This document shows positions 1 to 5,066 of a stretch of 5,066 nucleotides of DNA, piece after piece; position 1 is the stretch's first letter; the number at the start of each line of letters is the position of its first letter. The notes beneath the pieces were generated by a model. The model saw only the letters and a list, made by a program, of their open reading frames with translations, searched no databases and was not told where the DNA came from. A program made the position numbers and the translations under genes. The DNA is from Pseudomonadota bacterium. Its GTDB lineage: Bacteria; Pseudomonadota; Alphaproteobacteria; Rhizobiales; Hyphomicrobiaceae. The stretch spans positions 1 through 5,066 of the forward strand of contig JAEYYQ010000298.1 of NCBI GenBank assembly GCA_023428365.1, in the 5' to 3' direction.

Positions 1-283
1 GGCCCAGCGTATCCGCGATCTTTTCGTAAGCCTTCACCGCTCCGGCAATGGCCTCCGGGTCGGTCGCCAAAGTCTCCAACTTGCCCTGATAGGTTTCCTT
101 GAGCTTTTTTGCGGCCGCAGCGGCCTCGGTGAAATCTCGTTCGACCTCCGGCGCATCCGGGGCGTTATAGAGATCGGTAAGGTTCCATTCCGGCATCGCC
201 CCGAGATCGGCTGCGGGAGCTGCCCCAGCCGCTGAAGCGGCCTGCGCCGGCATGAAGATGTTTCCGAGCTGCGCGACCATCAT
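1..283 (-). CDS. pepF: M3-family oligoendopeptidase (PepF-like), N-terminal fragment, 3' end outside window
   Basis: Reading the minus strand from ATG 283 gives an uninterrupted 94-codon frame that leaves the window at base 1. After an Ala-rich leader of about 29 residues comes the segment MPEWNLTDLY, then acidic and Ala/Lys-rich helices with YQGKLETLA and AYEKIADTLG. The order 'PEWNLTDLY ... Y.GKL ... YE.I.D.LG' is the N-terminal helical signature of M3 oligoendopeptidases (PepF family), cytoplasmic zinc peptidases that hydrolyse short peptides. The catalytic HExxH motif would lie well beyond the window, so activity cannot be judged. Start choice: AGGGAG (plus-strand complement at 288-293) lies 4 nt before ATG 283 and 7 nt before the second ATG at 280. 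Either is possible, with 280 slightly better spaced. An in-frame TAG upstream rules out a longer ATG-started form. The gene is divergent from the response regulator. Identification rests on the N-terminal pattern only. Confidence 0.75.
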   Translation of the reverse strand, partial: MMVAQLGNIFMPAQAASAAGAAPAADLGAMPEWNLTDLYNAPDAPEVERDFTEAAAAAKKLKETYQGKLETLATDPEAIAGAVKAYEKIADTLG

Positions 284-534
284 GCCGCTCCCTGGCTGGT
301 GCTGATTGGTAAGAAGAATCTCTGGATCCCTAATGTGCGAAACCCAGGCTGCCTATTCAAGCAATGCTGAATCAATCGCAAGCGCGCTGTAGCGTCAGCA
401 TGGTTCCAACGGCAACTCATTATTTACCGCTGGTGTGCGACTGTCTCGGCGTTGGGTATCGCCCTCGTACCGCAGCGCCCCCTGGGCTCGCGCGTCACGC
501 AAGGGTCTTTGTGGCGTAAGTTCCGAGTAGTTCC
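284..534. other. Divergent intergenic region, presumed promoters for both flanking genes
   Basis: This stretch of about 250 bp lies between the minus-strand peptidase and the plus-strand response regulator, so it should hold both promoters. I could not identify a convincing -35/-10 pair, a sigma-54 -24/-12 element or an EcfG-type GGAAC/CGTT element. It holds two GANTC (CcrM-type) sites at 316-320 and 369-373, but such sites also occur inside the coding regions here, so they are not diagnostic. No tRNA, small ORF with a good ribosome binding site, or strong hairpin was seen. Confidence 0.4.
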
Positions 535-2043
535 ATGGCAAAGCGCGTATTGATCGTCGATGACGATCCGGTCCAGCGACGTATCCTGGAAGAATGCATC
601 AAGCGGTTCGGCCACGAAACCAGATCCGCATCATCGGGCGAGCAAGCCCTCCAGATCCTGACCGGACCGGACCGCAGCGATATCGCGCTGGTTCTTCTCG
701 ACATGGTCATGCCGGGTGCCGGTGGGCAGGTCGTGCTCGATCAGTTGAATGGCAAGCCGGACTCACCGCCGATCATCGTGCAGACCGCACACGGCTCGAT
801 CGACAGCGCCATTAATGCCATGCGCGCTGGCGCCATCGACTTCGTCATCAAGCCAGCCAGTCCCGAACGGCTGGAAGTCTCCATCAATAGCGCTCTGAAG
901 ATCGAGGCGTTGGCGGGAGAAATCACACGCATCAAGAAAAAAGTCGAAGGCACACTCAGTTTCGGCGATCTGATCGCCGGCAGCGAAGCGATGCAGCGGG
1001 TGGTCGCCCTTGGTCGGCGCGCCGCTGGTTCTCAGATTCCCGTTCTGATCGAAGGCGAATCCGGCGTCGGCAAAGAATTGATCGCCCGCGCCATCCAGGG
1101 CGAGAGCGAGCGCGCCGGCAAGCCGATCGTGACCGTCAACTGCGGCGCTATCCCGGAAAATCTCGTCGAAAGCATCCTGTTCGGCCACGAGAAGGGCTCA
1201 TTCACCGGTGCTGTCGACAAACGGATTGGCAAGTTCCAGGAAGCCGACGGCGGCACCCTGTTCCTCGACGAAGTCGGTGAACTGCCGCTCGAAGCACAGG
1301 TGAAACTGCTGCGCGCGCTGCAGGAAGGCGAGATCGATCCCGTCGGGTCCAAGCGTCCGGTGAAGGTCAACATTCGCCTGATCTCGGCGACCAATCGCGA
1401 CATGATCGAGCTGGTGAAGGCTGGCCGCTTCCGCGAGGATCTCTACTACAGGTTGAACGTATTTCCGATCCGCGTACCACCTCTGCGCGAGCGCATCAGC
1501 GACGTACCCGACCTGGCTCGTCACTTCCTGGCCCGTTTTGCCGCAGAAGAAGGGAAGCGCGTCACGTCAATCGGCGAGCAGGCCATGCAGCTTCTGCTGC
1601 GCTACCCGTGGCCGGGCAACGTCCGTCAGCTGGAAAACGCGGTGTTCCGCGCAGTCGTCCTGGCCGATGGTCCGGAGCTGACTGTCGCCGAATTCCCGCA
1701 GATTGCGACGCACGTCGAGGGCTTCACGGCTGAAATTCCGGCTGCCCCCGCGACGCCGCAGACACCCGCGCCCTATACCGGCCCTGCCCTGTTGGGCGCG
1801 GAGGCGACCGTGCCGAAATCAATGGAAGTCAAGCGCGACGCCGACAGCGGATCGATCGGCATCGCCGCAGTGACTGAAAGCGGCGAGGTCCGCTCACTGG
1901 TCGACATGGAAGCCGACATGATCCGCCTCGCACTGGGCCGTTATCGCGGTCACATGACGGAAGTTGCCAAACGGCTCGGCATCGGACGATCGACGCTATA
2001 TCGCAAAATGCAGGAATATGGCCTCGAGCCGCGTCCGAACTGA
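535..2043 (+). CDS. Sigma-54-dependent NtrC-family response regulator (receiver, AAA+, Fis HTH)
   Basis: This 502-residue cytoplasmic transcription activator has the full three-domain layout of NtrC-type enhancer-binding proteins. The receiver (about 4-120) shows the acidic pocket D9-D11, phosphoacceptor D56 in LLDMVMPG, T84 and K106 in the KPAS turn. The sigma-54 AAA+ domain (about 145-385) has Walker A GESGVGKE at 174-181, the sigma-54-contacting loop as GSFTGA at 221-226, Walker B GTLFLDEVGEL from 240, FREDLYYRL at 299-307, and WPGNVRQLEN at 359-368. A Pro/Ala-rich linker (about 400-455) leads to a Fis-type helix-turn-helix at about 465-497 (EVAKRLGIGRSTLYRKM). All residues needed for phosphorylation and ATP hydrolysis appear intact. 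In-frame TAA at 517-519 makes ATG 535 the first ATG; only a weak GAG (525-527) precedes it as a ribosome binding site. No sensor kinase lies in the window, so signal and regulon are unknown. A terminator follows, so it is probably monocistronic or last in its unit. Confidence 0.95.
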   Translation: MAKRVLIVDDDPVQRRILEECIKRFGHETRSASSGEQALQILTGPDRSDIALVLLDMVMPGAGGQVVLDQLNGKPDSPPIIVQTAHGSIDSAINAMRAGAIDFVIKPASPERLEVSINSALKIEALAGEITRIKKKVEGTLSFGDLIAGSEAMQRVVALGRRAAGSQIPVLIEGESGVGKELIARAIQGESERAGKPIVTVNCGAIPENLVESILFGHEKGSFTGAVDKRIGKFQEADGGTLFLDEVGELPLEAQVKLLRALQEGEIDPVGSKRPVKVNIRLISATNRDMIELVKAGRFREDLYYRLNVFPIRVPPLRERISDVPDLARHFLARFAAEEGKRVTSIGEQAMQLLLRYPWPGNVRQLENAVFRAVVLADGPELTVAEFPQIATHVEGFTAEIPAAPATPQTPAPYTGPALLGAEATVPKSMEVKRDADSGSIGIAAVTESGEVRSLVDMEADMIRLALGRYRGHMTEVAKRLGIGRSTLYRKMQEYGLEPRPN

Positions 2044-2079
2044 CAGCGCAAAGATCAAGTAATTGTTAACCATTCATGG

Positions 2080-2108
2080 AACGGCCCGCCTCGCGGGCCG
2101 TTTGCCTT
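2080..2108 (+). terminator. Intrinsic terminator after the response regulator
   Basis: A perfect 10-bp GC-rich stem, AACGGCCCGC (2080-2089) paired with GCGGGCCGTT (2093-2102), closes a CTC loop and runs into an interrupted T tract (TTTGCCTTT). It lies 37 nt after the stop codon. The opposite strand lacks a T run, so it should work in the plus direction only. It separates the regulator from the L,D-transpeptidase gene. Confidence 0.85.
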
Positions 2109-2128
2109 TCGCCACAGTTTCAACAAAT

Positions 2129-2170
2129 CGCTACCGCCTCAAAGATGGAATGATCATGCTGGCGGTGGCG
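2129..2170 (+). repeat. Inverted repeat upstream of the L,D-transpeptidase gene
   Basis: CGCTACCGCC (2129-2138) can pair with GGCGGTGGCG (2161-2170): ten pairs, one of them an A/G mismatch at DNA level that becomes A-G unpaired or shifts slightly in RNA. The 22-nt loop contains the perfect 8-bp palindrome ATGATCAT (2150-2157). The element lies 34 nt before the Shine-Dalgarno sequence of the transpeptidase gene and after the preceding terminator. It could be a leader-RNA hairpin or a protein-binding site, or it could be chance in GC-rich DNA. No T tract follows, so it is not a terminator. Confidence 0.35.
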
Positions 2171-2203
2171 CTCGGTGTAAGTTAGTTACCGTGCACGCGC
2201 TGC

Positions 2204-2210
2204 GAGGAGG
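2204..2210 (+). promoter_or_regulatory. Strong Shine-Dalgarno sequence that sets the transpeptidase start at 2218
   Basis: GAGGAGG lies 7 nt upstream of ATG 2218, an ideal spacing. The longer reading from GTG 2191 would place this sequence inside the coding region and put nine residues (MHALRGGLQ) before a canonical signal peptide. The ATG is therefore the much better start. Confidence 0.9.
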
Positions 2211-2217
2211 ACTGCAA

Positions 2218-4080
2218 ATGCGTTTTCGTGCGACCCTGTTCACTGGCCTATGTCTGTCTGCCCTGATGGCCGGACCAGGTCTCGCAACTACCCAGCCCGC
2301 GGCTGCGCAGGCGGATAATACCGCAAATACCAATTCAGAGCCGCCCGCATCTTCGACTGCTACGGACAGCACCGCTACGGACGGTCCGCGCTTCAAGGAA
2401 GGCGAGCCGCTCGAGCCGATCGTCGAAACTCCGGCACCGTCGAGCGAACCGGCGGCAACGAACGCCGAGCAGCAGCAACCGGCAACAGAAGCCCCGGCCT
2501 CGACCACGACGGCAACCCCGGGCGTAGAAGAGCCAAAATCTGACGAGCAGCCCGCCGCGGCCTCGGCGGAGCCGGTCATCGATCCGCTTCAGATCGAGAT
2601 GCTGCGCCAGATTGCCGAAGCCAAAGGTATCTCTAAGGCCGATCGCACCGCGCTGACTGCTTTCTACGAAGGCCGGGGTGGTGACCTGCTTTGGGTCTCC
2701 GGCGCGAACTTTACCGCTCGTGGCAATGCTGCAATCGCAGAGATCCGTCAGGCCGACGATTGGGGCCTTGATGCGTCCACGTTCGATCTCCCATCGGTGC
2801 CCACTTCCAGTGAACCAGCCGATGTCGCCGCGACTGAACTGTCGTTCTCACTGGCTGCACTGAAGTATGCCGATCACGCACGTGGCGGGCGCATGGATCC
2901 CAAGCAGCTTTCGAACTACATCGATCGCGATCCGCCGACGCTGCCGGTCGCCGATGTACTGGCAGGACTTGCTGCGTCGGATGCGGCTGATGCCTACCTC
3001 CGTAAGCTGCATCCCCAGCATCCGCAGTTCGAAAAGCTGCGTCAGGCTTACTTGGCGTTGCGCAACGGCGTCGCTCCGGTTGCAGAGCCCGAAGAGGACA
3101 GCGCACCGCAGAACGCGAAATCCAAGACCAAGGCCAAAGCAAAGCGCACGCCTGAACAGATCACCGAGCGCAAGCTTCTGGTGAATATGGAGCAGTGGCG
3201 CTGGATGCCGGACGATCTCGGCGAGTATCACGTCTGGGCGAACATCCCCGAATACACACTTCGCGTTATGGACAAGGGACACGCGATTTTCACCGAGCGG
3301 ATGATCGTCGGCAAAGCGGATACGCAGACACCGGTATTTTCGGATCAGATGAGCTTTCTGGTGTTCCAGCCGTTCTGGGGCGTTCCGGACAGTATCAAGA
3401 TGAAAGAGATCCTTCCGGGTCTCGCACGCGGTAATCCTGGTGTTCTCGCCAAGAACAATCTTCGCATCCAGTATCGCGGGCGCGATATCGATCCTGGCAG
3501 TGTTGATTGGTCCAGCACCGATATCCGCAATTTCCACGTCTATCAGCCGCCTGGCGGCGGTAACGTGCTAGGCCAGGTGAAGTTCATGTTCCCGAACAAG
3601 CACCAAGTCTACATGCATGACACGCCGACCAAGAACCTGTTCAATTCATCCCAGCGCACATTCAGCCACGGCTGCATGCGCGTTCGCAATCCGCTGCGCT
3701 TCGCTGAGGTCCTGCTGGAGCGTGACAAGGGCTGGAACGGCGCCCGGATCGCATCTCTAGCCAAAAGCGGCCCGCAGGATAACAACATCAAGCTGGACAG
3801 CAGAATTCCCGTCCACATCACCTACTTCACCGCTTGGGTAAACGATGACGGCAAGCTCAGCACATACGCCGACATCTACGGTCATGAGCAGCGCATCCAG
3901 ATGGGTATCGAAGGCAAAGCCCATCTCATCGTGAAGAAGAAGGAGGAGCTTGGCCCGGTGCGCGCCGATGCCGTGGGCCGACTGGCCGAGACGCGCAATG
4001 GCGGAGCCAGCAGCGGTGGCGGCGCGCCATTCAGCGCAAAGAATATGCCGGATTGGGCGCGCAAGGTGCTCGGCAACTAA
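2218..4080 (+). CDS. Secreted YcbB/LdtD-type L,D-transpeptidase (YkuD catalytic domain)
   Basis: This 620-residue periplasmic enzyme is predicted to form 3-3 (mDAP-mDAP) peptidoglycan crosslinks. Residues 1-23 are a signal peptide (MRFRAT, hydrophobic core, AGPGLA), with AQA|D at 30-33 as an alternative cleavage site. Residues 24 to about 120 are a low-complexity Ala/Pro/Thr/Glu tether. About 122-295 matches the scaffold region of LdtD proteins (FYEGRGGDLLWV, ADDWGLDASTFDLP, LKYADHARGGRMDP). A Lys/Ala linker (299-312) stands where LdtD of E. coli has a peptidoglycan-binding domain. The catalytic part begins at NMEQWRWMP (from about 323). It carries YMHDTP with H467 and the signature FSHGCMRVRNP with the nucleophile C486, followed by the family-typical C-terminal VHITYFTAWVNDDG and DIYGHEQR. 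Length is close to E. coli LdtD (about 615). All key catalytic residues are present. It has its own strong ribosome binding site and terminator, and a MepK-like peptidase gene lies downstream. Family assignment is secure; substrate specificity is inferred from the family. Confidence 0.94.
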   Translation: MRFRATLFTGLCLSALMAGPGLATTQPAAAQADNTANTNSEPPASSTATDSTATDGPRFKEGEPLEPIVETPAPSSEPAATNAEQQQPATEAPASTTTATPGVEEPKSDEQPAAASAEPVIDPLQIEMLRQIAEAKGISKADRTALTAFYEGRGGDLLWVSGANFTARGNAAIAEIRQADDWGLDASTFDLPSVPTSSEPADVAATELSFSLAALKYADHARGGRMDPKQLSNYIDRDPPTLPVADVLAGLAASDAADAYLRKLHPQHPQFEKLRQAYLALRNGVAPVAEPEEDSAPQNAKSKTKAKAKRTPEQITERKLLVNMEQWRWMPDDLGEYHVWANIPEYTLRVMDKGHAIFTERMIVGKADTQTPVFSDQMSFLVFQPFWGVPDSIKMKEILPGLARGNPGVLAKNNLRIQYRGRDIDPGSVDWSSTDIRNFHVYQPPGGGNVLGQVKFMFPNKHQVYMHDTPTKNLFNSSQRTFSHGCMRVRNPLRFAEVLLERDKGWNGARIASLAKSGPQDNNIKLDSRIPVHITYFTAWVNDDGKLSTYADIYGHEQRIQMGIEGKAHLIVKKKEELGPVRADAVGRLAETRNGGASSGGGAPFSAKNMPDWARKVLGN

Positions 4081-4115
4081 AGCCTAGCCGACCGCCCATC
4101 ACTCACCATCGAGAC

Positions 4116-4145
4116 GGGCCATTCGCAGCAGCGGATGGCCCTTTT
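4116..4145 (+). terminator. Intrinsic terminator after the L,D-transpeptidase gene
   Basis: GGGCCATTCGC (4116-4126) pairs with GCGGATGGCCC (4131-4141) over 11 bp, with one G-T wobble, around an AGCA loop, and is followed directly by TTTT (4142-4145). It lies 36 nt past the stop codon. This is a textbook rho-independent terminator, so the downstream DUF882 gene probably has its own promoter between 4146 and 4328. Confidence 0.9.
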
Positions 4146-4328
4146 CATTTGCGCCGCGTCTTGATTTTGCTCGCCTCTTTGTTGCCCGACTGATCATCTA
4201 ATCTTCTCATCACGGACGAGGTTACGGGGCATTAACCGTCCGGCGCTAACGATTGACTAAGGTCGTAGACCGCCTCGCGGGCTGTACGCTGATGGCGCAC
4301 TCGCGAAGCACGAAGGGGGACGGCAGCA
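4146..4328 (+). other. Intergenic leader of the DUF882 gene
   Basis: About 180 bp lie between the transpeptidase terminator and the TTG start. Because the terminator is strong, a promoter is expected here, but I could not pick one: TTGACT at 4253-4258 resembles a -35 box, yet no good -10 follows at 16-18 bp. A 6-bp inverted repeat, CGGACG (4213-4218) and CGTCCG (4237-4242), flanks an 18-nt spacer containing ATTAAC. No RNA gene or small ORF with support was seen. Confidence 0.35.
4315..4320 (+). promoter_or_regulatory. Shine-Dalgarno-like sequence before the TTG start at 4329
   Basis: The purine run AAGGGGGA (4313-4320) lies about 8 nt before TTG 4329. An in-frame TGA at 4290-4292 limits the frame upstream, and there is no in-frame ATG or GTG between that stop and the TTG. 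This supports TTG as the initiation codon. Confidence 0.65.
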
Positions 4329-5066
4329 TTGAGCGCGCGTGGACTTGGCTTATTTGCCGGTGCCGTCGCACTGCTTTCGGTGGTCGCTATCCTGGCGCCG
4401 CGGCTGACGGCGGCCTTGCCGCAAACGCGTACGCTCTCGCTCTATAACATCCACACAAAAGAGACGCTGACCGTCGAGTTCAAGAGGAACGGCAAGTTCG
4501 TTCCCGAAGCGATGGAGCGCATCAACTGGCTGCTGCGCGATTGGCGCAAAAACGAAAAGACCACCATGGACCCGGAGCTGATCGACCTGCTCTGGGAGGT
4601 CCACACGGAGCTGGGGTCACGCGAGCCCATTCACATCATCTCGGGTTATCGCTCGCAAGGCACGAACAGCATGCTGCGCTCCACGCGCGGCGGGCAGGCC
4701 ACCCAGAGCCGCCACATTCTCGGAATGGCCGCTGACGTTCACTTCCCAGACGTGCCGGTTCGGCGCCTGCGATATGCGGGCCTCATCCGTGAGAAAGGCG
4801 GCGTCGGCTATTATCCGACTTCGGCGATCCCGTTCGTGCATCTCGACACAGGCCGGGTGCGCGCATGGCCACGTCTGCCACGGCATGAACTGGCGCTGCT
4901 GTTTCCCGATGGCCGCACGAACCACGTCCCCGCCGATGGACGGCCACTGACATCATCCGATGTTCAGGTCGCGAGAGCGCAGAATGGCGATATCGCAGCG
5001 CAGGTCGCAGCAGTTCATAATCTACGCAGAGCTGCGCATGACCCGGCCACACGACTAGCATTGGCC
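4329..5066 (+). CDS. DUF882 / M15-like (YcbK/MepK-type) peptidoglycan peptidase, TTG start, 3' end outside window
   Basis: The frame is open for 246 codons from TTG 4329 to the window edge. Residues 1 to about 29 form a signal peptide or membrane anchor (SARGLGLFAG, Val/Leu-rich core, LTAA), so the protein should be exported. The mature part starts TRTLSLYNIHTKETL, typical of DUF882 proteins. The metallopeptidase core follows: IISGYRSQGTN, then SRHILGMAADVHF with HxxGxAxD ligands H129 and D136, and PFVHLDTG with the third zinc ligand H171. These match the M15/MepK fold, whose E. coli member is an endopeptidase that cuts 3-3 crosslinks in peptidoglycan. After the core comes HELALLFPDGRTNHVPADGRPL and an Ala-rich, probably helical tail that continues past the window; E. 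coli MepK (about 182 residues) lacks such an extension. The upstream neighbour is an L,D-transpeptidase, the enzyme class that makes 3-3 bonds. Family call is strong; the precise bond cleaved is inferred, and the start is likely but not certain. Confidence 0.9.
   Translation, partial: MSARGLGLFAGAVALLSVVAILAPRLTAALPQTRTLSLYNIHTKETLTVEFKRNGKFVPEAMERINWLLRDWRKNEKTTMDPELIDLLWEVHTELGSREPIHIISGYRSQGTNSMLRSTRGGQATQSRHILGMAADVHFPDVPVRRLRYAGLIREKGGVGYYPTSAIPFVHLDTGRVRAWPRLPRHELALLFPDGRTNHVPADGRPLTSSDVQVARAQNGDIAAQVAAVHNLRRAAHDPATRLALA

Noticed and set aside
316..373. Two GANTC sites in the divergent intergenic region as a cell-cycle methylation signal
   Set aside because: GANTC also appears within nearby coding sequence (for example around 1035 and 1058), so there is no visible enrichment.
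2191..2217. Longer form of the L,D-transpeptidase from GTG 2191
   Set aside because: The extra nine residues would precede a normal signal peptide and the strong GAGGAGG would be inside the coding region; ATG 2218 fits much better.
2154..2579. Long minus-strand open frame opposite the start of the transpeptidase gene
   Set aside because: It is antisense to the low-complexity Ala/Pro/Thr region and yields a low-complexity Ala/Gly/Ser/Val protein with no recognised domain; it is a shadow of GC-rich coding DNA.
2953..2975. Possible sigma-54 -24/-12 promoter (TGGCAG ... TTGCT)
   Set aside because: The spacing is too short and the match lies inside the transpeptidase coding region.
2848..3537. 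229-codon minus-strand open frame inside the transpeptidase gene
   Set aside because: It lies fully opposite a well-supported conserved catalytic region and shows no recognisable domain.
4213..4242. CGGACG/CGTCCG inverted repeat before the DUF882 gene
   Set aside because: Six-base arms with an 18-nt spacer are expected by chance in GC-rich DNA; noted in the leader entry but not called as an operator.
4231..4251. Possible CtrA site (TTAAC ... CTAAC) before the DUF882 gene
   Set aside because: The spacing between half-sites does not match the TTAA-N7-TTAA consensus.
4270..4280. CCGC-CTC-GCGG mini-hairpin resembling the core of the terminator at 2080
   Set aside because: Only a 4-bp stem and no T tract; likely coincidence.
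4253..4447. Small plus-strand open frame at the start of the DUF882 gene
   Set aside because: It overlaps the signal-peptide region of the DUF882 gene in another frame and has no known pattern.

Overview
The window looks like core chromosome of an alphaproteobacterium, most likely Hyphomicrobiales (Bradyrhizobium/Rhodopseudomonas-like). This is inferred from the GC-rich coding sequence, the style of the proteins (an L,D-transpeptidase followed by a DUF882 protein, an alphaproteobacterial-type NtrC-family regulator, an M3 peptidase), and a TTG start. I see no mobile elements, CRISPR arrays, rRNA or tRNA genes, or signs of recent transfer.

Layout: (1) 1-283, minus strand: the N-terminal part of an M3-family oligoendopeptidase (PepF-like), running off the left edge. 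(2) 284-534: a divergent intergenic region of about 250 bp. (3) 535-2043, plus strand: a complete sigma-54-dependent response regulator with receiver, AAA+ and Fis-type HTH domains, closed by a clear intrinsic terminator at 2080-2108. (4) 2218-4080, plus strand: a secreted YcbB/LdtD-type L,D-transpeptidase. Its true start is the ATG at 2218 behind a strong Shine-Dalgarno sequence, not the GTG nine codons upstream. It is closed by an 11-bp-stem intrinsic terminator at 4116-4145. (5) 4329-5066, plus strand: a DUF882/M15-like (YcbK/MepK-like) peptidoglycan peptidase that starts at TTG and runs off the right edge. An ATG-only gene search would miss its N-terminus.

The two envelope genes form a functional theme. 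The L,D-transpeptidase should make 3-3 (mDAP-mDAP) peptidoglycan crosslinks, and the DUF882 protein resembles the enzyme that cuts such crosslinks in E. coli, where ycbB (ldtD) and ycbK (mepK) are also adjacent. Here a terminator and a roughly 250-bp gap separate them, so they are probably independent transcription units. The response regulator has no partner kinase in the window. I found no convincing -24/-12 promoter in the intergenic regions, so its targets cannot be named from this sequence. I see no evidence of a wholly new system; the most useful points are the synthase/hydrolase pairing, the TTG-started peptidase, and some unusual domain details.
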